Positions 38,301 to 50,061 of a stretch of DNA of 64,000 nt are shown here, in pieces. The stretch covers positions 15,389,099 through 15,453,098 of the forward strand of contig HG738140.1 in NCBI GenBank assembly GCA_000499405.2, read 5' to 3'. Source of the DNA: Onchocerca volvulus. Lineage: Eukaryota; Nematoda; Chromadorea; Rhabditida; Onchocercidae. The notes under the pieces were generated by a model, which ran no database searches, was not told where the DNA came from, and worked only from the letters and a program-made list of their open reading frames with translations. A program made the position numbers and the translations under genes. Position 1 is the stretch's first letter, and each line of letters opens with the position of its first letter.

Positions 38301-41300
38301 TAACACAGGTCATAACATTTAATTGCATAAAAAATAAAAAAAAAAATGAATAAAGAAGACTCACTGCGTCACTCGGATATTCCACCCATTGAGATCACTA
38401 ATAAAACTTCGGAAATCTGAAAGAGCTTCACGAACCCGTTCTCTTAATCCTGCCGCTTCAACTTCCAGGAGCGAATGTCGATGATTCCGATGACGTCCGT
38501 AATCACGACATAGCAAACACATTAGGCGATTGTTTTCTAGACATTCCACTTCCTGGAAATTCCACAGCTTATAAAAAATATCGTTAATCACTTCCAACTG
38601 CTTCAAACTATTGCAAATATGAATATATGCATATACATGAAACAAATGTTTTATTCATAAGATATAAAACTATTTCATGCAGAAGTTTCATCTGATAATT
38701 ATGCAGGATCAAATAATGATATTGTAATTAAACAACTCATATTAATAATTTATTTTAAATAAATAATATTTGACAATTTTAATCTTTTCTTCTGTATCCG
38801 TAAATATGACTAACATGTTTAATATATTTATCTTACATAATGGTAATGATATTCAGTATTTGACAAATGGTGACAAATTTCTAATAACGAAGTTATAATA
38901 TGCATATATATTTTAATACAACTCTATATACTGTTAATCGGTTATTGTTAGAAGAGAAATATTTATTTTTTCTTTTTATCATGGGAAAAAGGGGAAACAC
39001 CTGACATACGAATTCGATCGCATACGCTGAATGATAAGGACACATGGTTCGAGAAAGTGGTTTTTCGCTCACGGGCACACGGCAGTGTTTCGAAAGTATC
39101 CGTCCTGTATGCGTACGTTTTGAACATTCACCACACATATTACTTTCACAAACGGTACAATAAAATATAGCGGTATGTTTTGGATCTTCGTCACATGGTA
39201 TGCCGAGTAAGATATCTTTCATATATTCTGGTGGCGGTATTTCATCAGCCTAAAATGTTTAATTTATCAAACTTAACGCCAAAACATAAATAGGATAGGA
39301 GAAAAAGAACTTCACTATACACAAAATGATTTTCTATATATGTAATACTAATAAATTCAATTAAAAAAAAAACAGAATTAAAAAATATACTTTCTCGGCT
39401 AGTCAGTTCAAATCAATCATGAACGAAAAAAATTGAACAGTGGATGATACGAGTATTCTGGTTCAAACATTTTGGCGATGATGCAAGATTCTTTTTTTTT
39501 TTTTTTTTTTTGGAATAAGATGAGGACCAAATTCTATACTTACATAACAAATATGCTCTTTGCGTCATAAATGCTTGTTATTGCTAGTCAAATCTGTTCG
39601 CATAAGTTATTTTAATTTAAATTAACACGAAATATTTGAAAGATTATTCAGTTGACTGCTAAATATATACATTGCATCAAAGATAAGGATTCAGAAGGGA
39701 ATTGATTACATCGATTGAATAAAAGATATCATATTATTAAGAACTAAAGTTAAAAAAAAAAAGCTGGCAAACTTTTCAACTTTATATATAACCATATCAT
39801 CAGCAATAATAATTTAATTTATAATGAATTCACGGTATATTTGAAAATCTCTAATTACTCTAGACCATATTTATCCTTTGTTTTACTTTATTTGACAGTT
39901 CTTTTAGCTTCACCTTTTAGATTTCGATTTTGAGTCAAGGAACACATGATAGCTGCAACTTTTTTTGACCAGAATAATATTTCTTATGTCTATAATCTAA
40001 TTATTACTCAAGATGAGTTTTCAGAATCAAAAATACGACAACATTCTATTTAAAACTATTGAATATGACAGCAAATTCAAAAGATATATATGAAAAAATA
40101 CGTCTGCCAAATACCTCTACTATTTGTGTTATAATTGAATTTTTCTACTTAAAATGCAAATCTATCGGCAATAGTGTATTGATTTTATAAAAACACAGCA
40201 AAAAAAAAAAAAAAAAAGAGCAGATAGACACCTTAATTTTTGTATCAAAAACTAGTTGAATCGGCCACGCTTCGAGTGTCCAGCCTCAGCTAATCCTAAT
40301 CTATATAAATAAAACTGTCAATGTTCGTTTGCTTAAAAATTTCAAACCTCGGAAATTTCTTAAACACGCATCTTATCTATATTGTTTAAAACTTAGATAT
40401 CGGAAAGTCCTTAACTACTGCTTTGAAATTTTGACAAAATTTTGCATTCGAATGTGCGCATTTTTTTTATGCATTGCTCTAGCGTTGCTGTAGTTTTATA
40501 TAGTGCTGCTATTATTTATTATTATCTATTACTACTAATTATAATTTACTTATTATTATTTATCATTATTTATTATTATTTGTAACGCAACAATTACAAA
40601 TCAATAATATCAATAAAACAAATCTAATAATAAATTTAATAAGGTAAAATAGATGAAAACGATATAAAGGGAAAAAAAAAACACGAGTCGGAGCATTAAA
40701 CCGCTCCGTTAACATCCTTATATAAAATGATAGAAAATGGCGTCTTTGCTAGCGCGTGATGATAATGCGCCTTTATTGGCGCGCGAGGATGATCGACATT
40801 AACCCTAATTAAGGGTTACAAAGGAATGACTAATTACTTATATTTATTATTATTTACTATTAATTATTATAATTTATTATTATTAATTTTTATTTATTAT
40901 TATTTGTAGTTATTATTTATCATTATTTATTATTTATTATTATTTGTTAAGCAACAATCAAAAATCAACAGTATCAATAAAACAAATCAACCGCGCGCGA
41001 GGGTAATAAAAACATTGATACTAATTCAGGATCACAAAAAAATGACTAAATATTTGTTATTATTTATTATTATTCAGTATTATTTATTACTATTTATTAT
41101 TGTTTATTATTATTCAGTACTGTTTATTATTATTTATTATTATTAATTATTATTAATAATTTATTATCATTATTGCTACCGTATCTTTTATTCAGAAAAA
41201 GGAGAGAAAAATGAGAGGAAGAAGGAGAATGGGGAAAAAAGGAAGGCGGATTATCATTATTATTAGAGAGACAGGAGGAAGAAGGGGAATGAGGAAAAGA

Positions 41301-44300
41301 GGTAGACGGAGTCAGTAAACCCCGCCTCTCATCTATTTTTAGTTGTCACGGACGTGACACGTGAAAAAAAGTAAGTACACTTATATAAAAACACGCGTCT
41401 ATTCAAATGCAAGGTTGTATCAAAATCTGAAAGCAATCGGTGCAGAACTTCGGATTTTTGCGGAGACATACAAGGAGCATTTAAATTTTATTTATACAGA
41501 TATTTTTATTATTTATTACTACTTGTTATTACTTATTTTTATATATCATTATTCATCATTATTTATTATTATTTACTATTACTTACTATTATTTATTCTT
41601 ATTTGTTTTATTTATTATTATTTACAAGTGAAATTATTATTGTTATTTGTTATTACTTATTATTATTTATTATTAATTACAATTATTTATCATTATTTAT
41701 TATTACTTGCACGTGAAAATATTATTATTACTTGTTATTATTTATTATTTATATCCTTTACTTTTACTTATTATTTACTATTTATTATTATTATTATTAA
41801 TTATTATTTATTATTACTTCTGCGTGAAAATATTATTATTTGTTATTATTTATTATTTATCATTATTTATTATTATTCATTACTATTTACTATTATCTAC
41901 TATTCATAATTACTAATTATTATTATTTATTATTACTTACACGTTAAAGTATTATACTTTATTATTATTTATTACTACTTATTAATATTTATTATATCCA
42001 CTATTATTAACTATTATTATTTAATTATTAATTACACGAAAACATTATTATGATTATTTATCATTACTTATGACTATATATTATTATTCACTATTATTAT
42101 TTATTATTATTTAATTATTAATTATTATTAGAGTAATGGAAGGGAGAATGAGAAAAAAAGGGAAAGCAGATTATTATTAGAGAGATGGGAATAAGAAGGA
42201 GAATGAGAGAAAAAAGGAAGGCGGAGTCAATAAATTCCCCCTCATTTACTTTCAGTTTTCATGGACGTGACACTGAAAAAAAGCAAATGTGGTATATAAA
42301 AACACGCCTTATTCGAATGCAAGGTTGTGTTAAAATTTGAAAAAAATCGGTGGAGAACATGCGGAGATCATTGAGAAGTAATAGGTAGCATTTACATTTT
42401 AATTTATATAGACTAGCTGGAACCGGCCAAGCTCCGCGTGGCCAATCCAGCTAACCTATATAAATAAAAATATCAGTGTTCATTTGTTCAAAATCTTAAA
42501 TCTCCGAAAGTTCTTAAACACGCGCTTAATCCATATTAATTCAAAATCTTAGATATCGGAAAGTTCTTATCTATTGCTTTGAAAAATTTGACATAATGTC
42601 CCATTCGAATACGCGCATATTTTTATATACGCATTGCTGTAGCTAAGTCTGGTTAAGTGAAAAAAAGAAAAGAGAAAGCGCATATGTTTAGTGTTTGGAA
42701 AAAAATTGGTACTTTGTAATTCGATTTTTAGCTTGGTTGGACTGAAGACTGATTCTTGCTATTGTGAGTAGGCTAGGTAGCAATAAATGTGAAGAGGTTT
42801 TTCGTGTTTTGTGTGACAGAGATGAATCCTGTTGAGAAAGGTTTTATTGGTTGATGAAGAATGTTTCTTCATAACAAACAATTATCAGAGAAGATCCAGG
42901 CAAATTAATCACTGGTTATTTTTTCCTTTGTCGATAATAGAAAATAATACTATTCAATTGAATTGTCCGATTATTGCTACTGTTGTGTCGATTTGAATTG
43001 TCGAACTGGAACCCTTGGAACTCTGAACTGTTGCTGTTGCTGCTCGATCTTTGTCGTTCATCTGTTCGCGCCACTTGACTTTTAGTATTTCTTGTTTACA
43101 ATTATTATCATGGCGTTATTTAACATCTTTCAGTTTTCGTCCACATGTAATATGTTTAATTTCACAATATTTGCGGGTATACAATATTTTTTATTGTTCC
43201 ATTGTCTGTCTAGATATAGAGATTGTCTGGTTTGCCGACTCTAAAATGCACAACATATAATTTTCCATTTGAAAAGCAATCGGTCTCTAGATCTAAACCG
43301 CAAAATTCTAACGATTAACCCTGAATTTTGTTGATGACGAATGCAAATGCCAATCGAGTTAGGAATTGCAATATCTTAAACTGAAATGGCATGTTCACTG
43401 GAACCATAGGAATGCGAGGAATAAGGACATCACCCTTGAAAGGTCCTGTCAAGATTGTTGCCTCTACGACATTGCTCATTACTTTTTTCACTGCAAGCAG
43501 CGTGCTGTTGCAAAGTTTTGGCTGGTTGATATTTCGAAACATGATAATTGGTACGCCCCATTTTCAATTGCAATATATGCGGTGGCATCCCTGGCAGATA
43601 GAGTGAATTTAAAAATTCTGTTGGATAATTAACCGCTCCATCTGCTTCCACAGCACTGTCAACGGACTTATATGTGATTGTCTCTCATTGAATGTTAGAC
43701 TGAATTACATTGTTAAGTTCGTCGATGTCTTCGTTCTTGGCCGCAAGAATAGCTCATTCACCCAGCATCGTGATTCTTATAATTGGTTTGAATATTGGGA
43801 AATATTTCTTCAACAACTTTTCTTTTAATGTTACTAAATTGCAGAAGTTGTGAGGTAATGAAATTCGTCCTGTAATCAGATCAACCGGCACCTTTCCGTT
43901 CTCAATTTCTAGCAATTGATGTGAGAATATTCCAGCTGATCGATTGTTTTGCAGCTGAACACGCATATTTATAGTTAATTTTAACGTCTTTACGTGGCCT
44001 CAAAAGTAGAATTTTTCAGGCGATCATTTATTTTGTCCGCGGTTTCGATCAAGGAATTATAGGTAATGTTCGCTTGAAATCTCCTGTAAGCAATATTAAT
44101 ACGTTCCCAAATGGTCTGATATTTCATGCAAATCTTGCAATGATCGATCAAAATCCTTGACCGATTTTTTATGCACCATTGTACATTCATCCCAAACAAT
44201 AAGTTTGCATTTTGCAATACTTTTCCCATGCCGGATGCCTTGAAAATGTCGCATGTGGGAATTTCAATGAATTACATGCTCAATAGCAATTTCATAGCAG

Positions 44301-46514
44301 AATGAGTAATTCTTCCACCTGGTAGCAATGTTGCAACTATTCCAGATGACGCAAGAGCTAAGGCTATGTCATTTTGAGATCGAATTGCTGCCAGAATCAA
44401 TCTAATTAGAAATATTTTACCAGTTCTTCCTGGTGCATCTAAAAGGAAGATTTCTTCAACTCCCTTCTTGATAGTTTGCATTATTTGATCGTAAATGCTC
44501 TTTTGCTCAAACGTTAGCTTAGTAATATTTGATTGCATATACGACAAAAGATCAGTCGTTGTAATTTTATTCGCGACACAATTCTGCATCGAGCGAAGCA
44601 GCAGCAGATCGATTCCATGATGGCATTCTCAATTGATTGAGAACTTTGTTCGCGATTTGTATGCATAAGTTACGGATAGATAAATAGATAAAAATAAGCA
44701 AATAAAAGTATAACATGAATAGGATTTGAAAAAGAAAGAATTAGTATCAATTATATCAAATTATAATTTATCAGTAATTCTGATGGATTTGAATATGCAA
44801 TCTATGGAAAAACGAAAAAAGTTATGAATACTTTAACATTAAATTTATATCGAATTACGTTAAATCGGAATTGAGTCGGAGAAGATTAATTGAGCAAAAA
44901 GACTGATCCTAAGAAATATTTAAAATTGATGAAATAAAATTTCTTCAGATTAAATTGATGCCTTTTTTCAAACAAATTAGGCTAGTTTTTATTAAAGAAA
45001 AAGAATTTCAAATTCAAATTTTAATAAATATTTAAAATTTTTTTTTCAGATTCGTTACAAATGCAAAAATTTTTATATTTACATACCGTACCAGAAAGCA
45101 TTTCAATTTTTTTTATCATTTTTTTCGTTCTTGGATAAATCCACGCAATGTAATAAGCATAGCGAGGGAGAGAGAGGGGTGGGAGGTAGAGGGAGAATGA
45201 GAGAAAAAAAGGAAGGCTTAGTATTTATTATCAGAGAGATGGGAGGAAGAAGGAGAATGGGAGAAAAAAAGGAAGGCGGAGTTAATAAACGCTGCCCTTT
45301 ACTTGCTTTTAATCGTTGCGCACGTGACACGTGAAAAAAATAAGTATGTTTATATAAGAGCACGCGCCATTCAAATACAAGGTTGTGCCAAAATTTGAAA
45401 AGAATCGGTGCAGAACTTGCGGAGATCATTAAGAAGCAATAGGTAGCATTTACATTTTTATTTATATAGATATAGATATAAGTTTAAACTCAACATGAAC
45501 AAAAAATAACTTCCCAGAAGGCTGCTTTGGCTAAGTGTCAAGCCTCCTTACCAGTTTTTGAGCTATATTTCTATAAATTGTTGGTATTGTAATTTTTACT
45601 TTAGCAATTGCTTATTGACAGCAAAATATATGATTAACCACTTTAGATATTCTTGCGTCAAAGTTGATGCAAAATACTTACAAGTAATGGTGAAATTCGG
45701 TCCGATTGCGTGAAATTCTTATGCCGTTCAATTATTTCAATAAGTGCATAATTTTTTTTCAACGAAAATACGCAAGGTTCAGTAAGCAGTGTAACTGTTC
45801 GATCAAAAGGACAAACAACTTGGGCAATCGGTGCACTAAGATCTACTAAAGCTGAACAGCACGTCTGACAAACCTGAAATAATTTAATCTGAAATTAAAA
45901 AACAAAAATTTTTAAATTTTCATCTTGGAAAGCAATGAAAATTATGAGTGGCTAAGAAGGTTCATGAAAACAAAACGTTTCAAGTAAAACGTTACCTATG
46001 GTGCATATATTAATTTATACAAATGCCATGCAATGTAAATAAATATCAGCTTATTTTGTCTATAAACAAGACATTCATGTAAGTCGTTAACAAAAACAAA
46101 AATATTATTACTTAAGTAAACTTTCATTCATTGTGAATATACCATTAGTTCATGTAAAACCATTACAATATTAGCTTATGTAAGCCGTCACTCACAAACA
46201 TATTTCGATATGTAGTTTTATAGAATAAATATATTCAAGTATTCGACGAGCGAATATCACTAATATTAAAACAATATTACTAATTAGAACACTCACAGAT
46301 TAATTATGCAGATATCTGTTGATCAATCTTCTCCATATTTAAATAACTTAAAATCGCAAATAAATTCGAAATTTGAAAAAAATTCAAATTGTTTCAGAAA
46401 AAATAAACCTACCGTATGACCGCAGCCATGTAATACACGTGGCGTCCGAATTTCCGCCGCATAACTTTCATGACATAGAGCGCATTCTAATCCCACGTCT
46501 GATATATTACTCAT
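35338..46514 (-). CDS. arc-1: TRIM23/ARD1-type protein: RING, B-boxes, coiled coil, Arf domain
   Basis: Ten exons join in phase: 46514-46413, 45873-45682, 39249-39001, 38552-38365, 38111-37913, 37588-37456, 37153-37014, 36880-36736, 36165-35956 and 35501-35338, giving 573 residues against 574 in human TRIM23. TRIM23 is an E3 ligase with a built-in Arf GTPase domain, acting in vesicle traffic, autophagy and innate signalling. In order: RING (ECALCHESY...CGHTVCQTCC...CPFD, about 10-75), two B-boxes (99-205), a coiled coil (RREELEL type, about 235-350), and the Arf domain with P-loop GLDGAGKT (387-394) and [11 protein letters not shown]. The switch-II glutamine is valine (DVGGV, 434) and NKxD is replaced by NRRQ (489-492), so nucleotide handling may differ. 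Intron 2 is 6.4 kb and full of mobile DNA. Confidence 0.93.
40265..42420. mobile_element. Helitron-type non-autonomous repeats with ATT microsatellite core
   Basis: This lies inside intron 2 of the TRIM23-type gene. A left end near 40265-40500 (CTATATAAATAAAA, then GTTCGTTTG and TTAGATATCGGAAAG) recurs at 42420-42660. A right end (GACGTGACAC, then AAGGTTGT, CGGTGCAGAACTT and TTTTATTTATA) occurs at 41345-41510, 42260-42420, 45315-45480 and, reversed, at 55560-55710. A purine-rich GGAGGAAGAAGG block precedes each right end. I call it Helitron-type because the same ends bound a Helitron-like helicase remnant in the next unit; formal Helitron ends (TC...CTRR with hairpin) were not verified. Confidence 0.6.
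40495..42135. repeat. ATT/TTATTTA microsatellite tracts
   Basis: Long stretches of TTATTATTTATTA-type repeats at about 40500-40610, 40840-41190 and 41500-42130. They yield long but meaningless open frames made almost only of Ile, Leu, Tyr and Phe. They are interrupted by short GC-rich pieces (GCGCGAG-type, near 40755-40790 and 40992). Confidence 0.9.
42420..45480 (-). mobile_element. Decayed Helitron-type element with helicase remnant
   Basis: About 3 kb bounded by the repeat ends described for 40265-42420. It encloses a PIF1-like helicase on the minus strand at 43205-44610. The sequence 44840-45150 followed by the purine block also occurs reversed at 55800-56560, split there by the wsp fragment. 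The whole unit is fixed in intron 2 of the TRIM23-type gene and looks inactive. Confidence 0.6.
43205..44610 (-). pseudogene. Helitron PIF1-like helicase remnant
   Basis: Broken minus-strand frames read in order as a Helitron helicase C-terminal half: [12 protein letters not shown] and [11 protein letters not shown] (a degenerate Walker A), then [16 protein letters not shown] (Walker B WDE), then [35 protein letters not shown] and [12 protein letters not shown], ending near 43205 with [14 protein letters not shown] and [10 protein letters not shown]. Frameshifts and stops separate these blocks and Walker A has lost its GGxGKT form, so no functional protein is expected. The Rep (rolling-circle) part was not found. 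Confidence 0.85.
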
Positions 46515-47044
46515 TTTTCATAATAAAGTATAAAACAAAATTAACTTGAATCATTGATTACTTTCCTGAAAAACTGAAAACAGCAGAAATTAGATGGATT
46601 GAAGCAATTTCCAACTTCCAAAAACTAGACGAATAAATAATAAAAACAACATGATGTAGTACAACTATTCTCTCGTTTGTTATTCTTGCAGTTTTAAACA
46701 GTGGATAAAATTTCCACAATTTCCATGTTTTGTTCACTACCAAACCACAATCTTCTTTTGAAATCCAATCATTTAGTAGTGAATAATGCTGAGAATTTGA
46801 GTGAGCAATTGTAAAATATAAGGTATTATACCTTGCTAAGATGTATATTTAATGTAATTAACAATAACAAAATAAAAAAATGCAGTTTTATTTATACCGC
46901 AATACTTGTAAAAAATTCCTTAAACTGAAAAGCATCAATAATTTTCTTTTTTTAATTTAAAGTGTGCTAGAAACTATTTTTAAACAAAAGATTCTGTCAT
47001 CCAACTTAATAAACAACGAACAGCCTAATCAACGGAAAAATTCA
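46515..47044. other. Upstream region of the TRIM23-type gene
   Basis: About 0.5 kb directly above the TRIM23-type start codon. It is A/T-rich and no coding motif is recognised. It should contain that gene's promoter and perhaps the promoter of the tentative plus-strand gene at 47045. Confidence 0.4.
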
Positions 47045-47462
47045 ATGGGATGCTCACGCGGCTCATCTGTGTGCTTTAAAAAAATCGACAAAAGCTCAGT
47101 ATTAACGAGTAATCTGTTCTCAAAGGAAAGAAATTACACTCAGCAGTTTGAACAATCAAATTTGTCCATCTATTCCAACAAAAAAGTCAGAACCTTTTTA
47201 TTTTATTAAGAAAACTGAATAACAGGAACACAAATGACCACTGGACAATTTTCAATATTATTTAACATCTGCTAAGAAAACTATGCTTTGGAAAAAACTT
47301 TACAAAGTTCATACAGCTGGAAGAGGAAATAAATTGGAGCAAATTAGGAAGTTCAATTATCATTATCTCAAGGAGAAAACCAACAGAATATTACAAACGG
47401 CAGTAGGGAAAAATTACCGCACATTCAATCGATTTTTTCAAGATGTTTGTCAAAGCTTCTAA
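47045..47462 (+). CDS. Tentative small gene with N-myristoylation-type start
   Basis: Two plus-strand exons, 47045-47185 and 47277-47462, give 108 residues with a 91-base intron (donor AAA|GTCAGA, acceptor CTAAG). The N-terminus MGCSRGSSVCFKK fits a myristoylation (Gly2) plus palmitoylation (Cys3) signal, as in membrane-anchored signalling proteins. The second exon is basic and helix-like (LEQIRKFNYHYLKEKTNRIL). It ends 42 bases from the GPANK1 stop on the other strand. No family is recognised, and the splice sites are mediocre; the first exon alone would also close at 47207-47209. Confidence 0.33.
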
Positions 47463-47503
47463 TCATATTAGTGACCATAAATCTCATCAAATGTGAATCT
47501 ATA

Positions 47504-50061
47504 TCAATCATCTCTAAACATACTTCTAAACCGGTGCTCGAAAATCTTTTCGTGAAGTATTCGTTCCTTGTAATTTTTCAGCTCTTTTCCTCTTGTCATA
47601 AGGCTTATTTTCACCGCATTTACATCATTAGCCTGGAAATTTACATTAAAACAATATTTAAGACATCGAGCGAAAGAATTCAAATGATAAGGTCAATAAA
47701 AGATCGCAGTACTTTCTGGTAGTAATTATCCCACTTCAGAATAATTTTATAATTGTAATCTTTTTATGAGATTATGGATGTATGAAATTCATCCTTTGTT
47801 TCAATTATAAATAATGAAACAATTCCTAACTTAAAGAAAAATTTTTAGAAAAGTAAATGAAATTTAAGAACTAGAAAGTATACATACCTTGAAATGAGTA
47901 ACTTTGGATATATCAGAAGTAGCACAGCCTAAACCAAGCTTATCTCTTTTCAGCACTGTTTTTATTGGATATCGTCGACCTGTGGCATCACGACCTAATC
48001 CTTTAAATTCATCCCAGCCACTGCTTCGTAAAATACGATAACCTTTATTCCATTCTGGAATCCCATAGCCTGGATCAAACACCGGTTTCCGAGTTTCCAG
48101 AAGATGCGCTACGCTGCTTAGGTGAGCCTTTCCTATATAACTACACTGACAGGCATCACAAAAATGTGTAACTTCTGAAATTTTCCTGGATCCTTTATTC
48201 ATTCGCAAGGATGATTTGCACCGTACGCTAAAATTTTCGAACCATTAAAAACAAGATATTAATAGAGAAATTGGAAAATCCTCACTTATAACTTAACAAT
48301 ACTGATAATAAACTGCTTTTTCAGAAAAAAAAAAAAAACTAGTAACAGTGATTTTATGCAAAATGCATATTTTCATTTCTCATCATTACGAGTTTTACCT
48401 TTTACCCATCATAATGGCTGATTAAATTGGCATAAAGGAATTTTTTTAACTGTAGGAAACATCAAGAACGATATTAATCGTATAAAACATTTAAAATAAG
48501 GGCTTATATTTATTTGAGTGAAAAATAAGTAAAAACACACTTGGATTTTTTCTTTTCATTTAGAATGATATGGCGGTATATTTCACGATGTCCACATTTC
48601 AATGCAAAATCAGCGGCTGTCTCACCGGATCTGCTCCTATATTGTATTCATATAATGCAAAATTCAATAGAAATTTGTAATTTACTTCAAAAAAAAAAAA
48701 AAAAATTTGATAGAACATAAAATTCTGAAATATCATAGTTTTTCAAACAAGAAATTTGAAAATATAAAAAAGGTTTGTCTTCGTTCTCATACACGAAAAT
48801 TCCACTGTTGAAAGCTTAACCATTATTCAGCACAGAATCATGGTATTATGATATTACATGATACATTATATTTGGCGAGTTTTAGTGCATGAATAGTGGA
48901 TAATAATATAACTAATGGTAGTACATTAATTAAAATAATATTTAGTTGAAGGCACAATTTATTTCTATCAGACCGCGTTTAGTCCAAAATGATTTAACAA
49001 TAATCTAATAGAACTTATGTGGTACAGGAACCATCCTGTATGACTCGATAGCCTTCTAATGCCAAACAAATCAATTTGGAAGACCGTATCTTTTTTTTAT
49101 ACGCCAAATGGATTACCTTGAATTACCAATAGTCTTACAAATGAAAGCACTAATATACGAACCGTTTTGAAACATCCACCCCCATCGATAACAAATATTT
49201 AACAATGTGCAAATGACCCGCATAACTCGCACACATCAATGCAGTCCAACCATACTGATCTGATACATTGATATCCATCCCTGCAGTTTTCATATTACAT
49301 TATTTTCCATTGTCGATATTTTACCTTTTGTTTACAATCTTTATTACAAACTGGCAGTTGTCTCTTCATAATTTAACTCCCCCGCTTCCAATCTAACTCT
49401 TCAGTCGAATGTAATCATCCGTATCATCCACCCAAGTACAGGACCCTTTTATATCAGTTCCATCTTCCATTTTCTAGTCTTCTCCTTATAGGGTAAATCC
49501 TGGACTGTTTTTATAAAAGAAATTTTACCACTTTAAGCATATTTCTGAATTCCGATCATCGAGATACTTCATTTTTCTTTTTCTCAATCGAACTGACGGG
49601 CAAAGAAATCAGAAAAAAGGTATTTCCTTTGGAAACAAATCACTTCGAAAATTGTGGATTTCATAATTCAATTTCTTTGACAAAAAATATACAAGAAAGA
49701 ATATACCTTTCCTACGATAATAATCCATAACACCTCGAATATTTCCATTTGCAGCATCCTTGAAAAGTTCATAATTTTTCTTAATATCATCCTGCTCTTT
49801 CGAAATATTATTTGATAATTTCGTGGACTTTCGAAAATGCCGATTGCTATTCTCCAATCTCATCGTCACTGTGGTATCCGGAACTATTGAAGTGGACGGT
49901 TCAGTTAGTAGAGTTTCGTAGAAAGTTCGTACGTCCTTGCCACAAATGGTTGACTTCGAAGTGTTTTCCGTAACAGAAGCTTGCATATCAATATCTGGAT
50001 TTGCTCTAACGAACCGGATCTGTTTATCTTTTCCAAGAGAAACATTTCTCGACGGATACAT
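47504..50061 (-). CDS. GPANK1-like ankyrin repeat and G-patch protein
   Basis: Five exons join in phase: 50061-49707, 49280-49163, 48636-48541, 48227-47888 and 47632-47504, giving 345 residues (human GPANK1 has 356). In order: a disordered N-terminus with RTFYETLLTE; ankyrin repeats (ELFKDAANGNIRGVMDYY, SDQYGWTALMCASYAGHLHI, GETAADFALKCGHREIYRHI); a zinc-finger-like FCDACQCSYIG...H...H segment; the G-patch (GYRILRSSGWDEFKGLGRDA, then YPIKTVLKRDKLGLG); and a basic tail. G-patch proteins usually activate DEAH helicases in RNA processing. The last exon was found by the conserved THFK|ANDVNAV junction. TTTTTCATCCAG lies about 10 bases before the start codon, suggesting trans-splicing. Confidence 0.9.

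Noticed and set aside
41361..41909. Long plus-strand open frame of 182 codons
   Set aside because: It is a translation of ATT/TTATTTA microsatellite, almost only Ile, Leu, Tyr and Phe.
43366..43651. Plus-strand frames over the helicase region
   Set aside because: Shadows of the minus-strand Helitron helicase remnant.
45103..45429. 108-codon minus-strand frame, proline/serine-rich
   Set aside because: Lies wholly in the purine-rich block and right end of the Helitron-type repeat; the same DNA recurs elsewhere.
47447..47722. Plus-strand frame with a hydrophobic start
   Set aside because: It would need a TTG start and is antisense to the last exon of the GPANK1-like gene.
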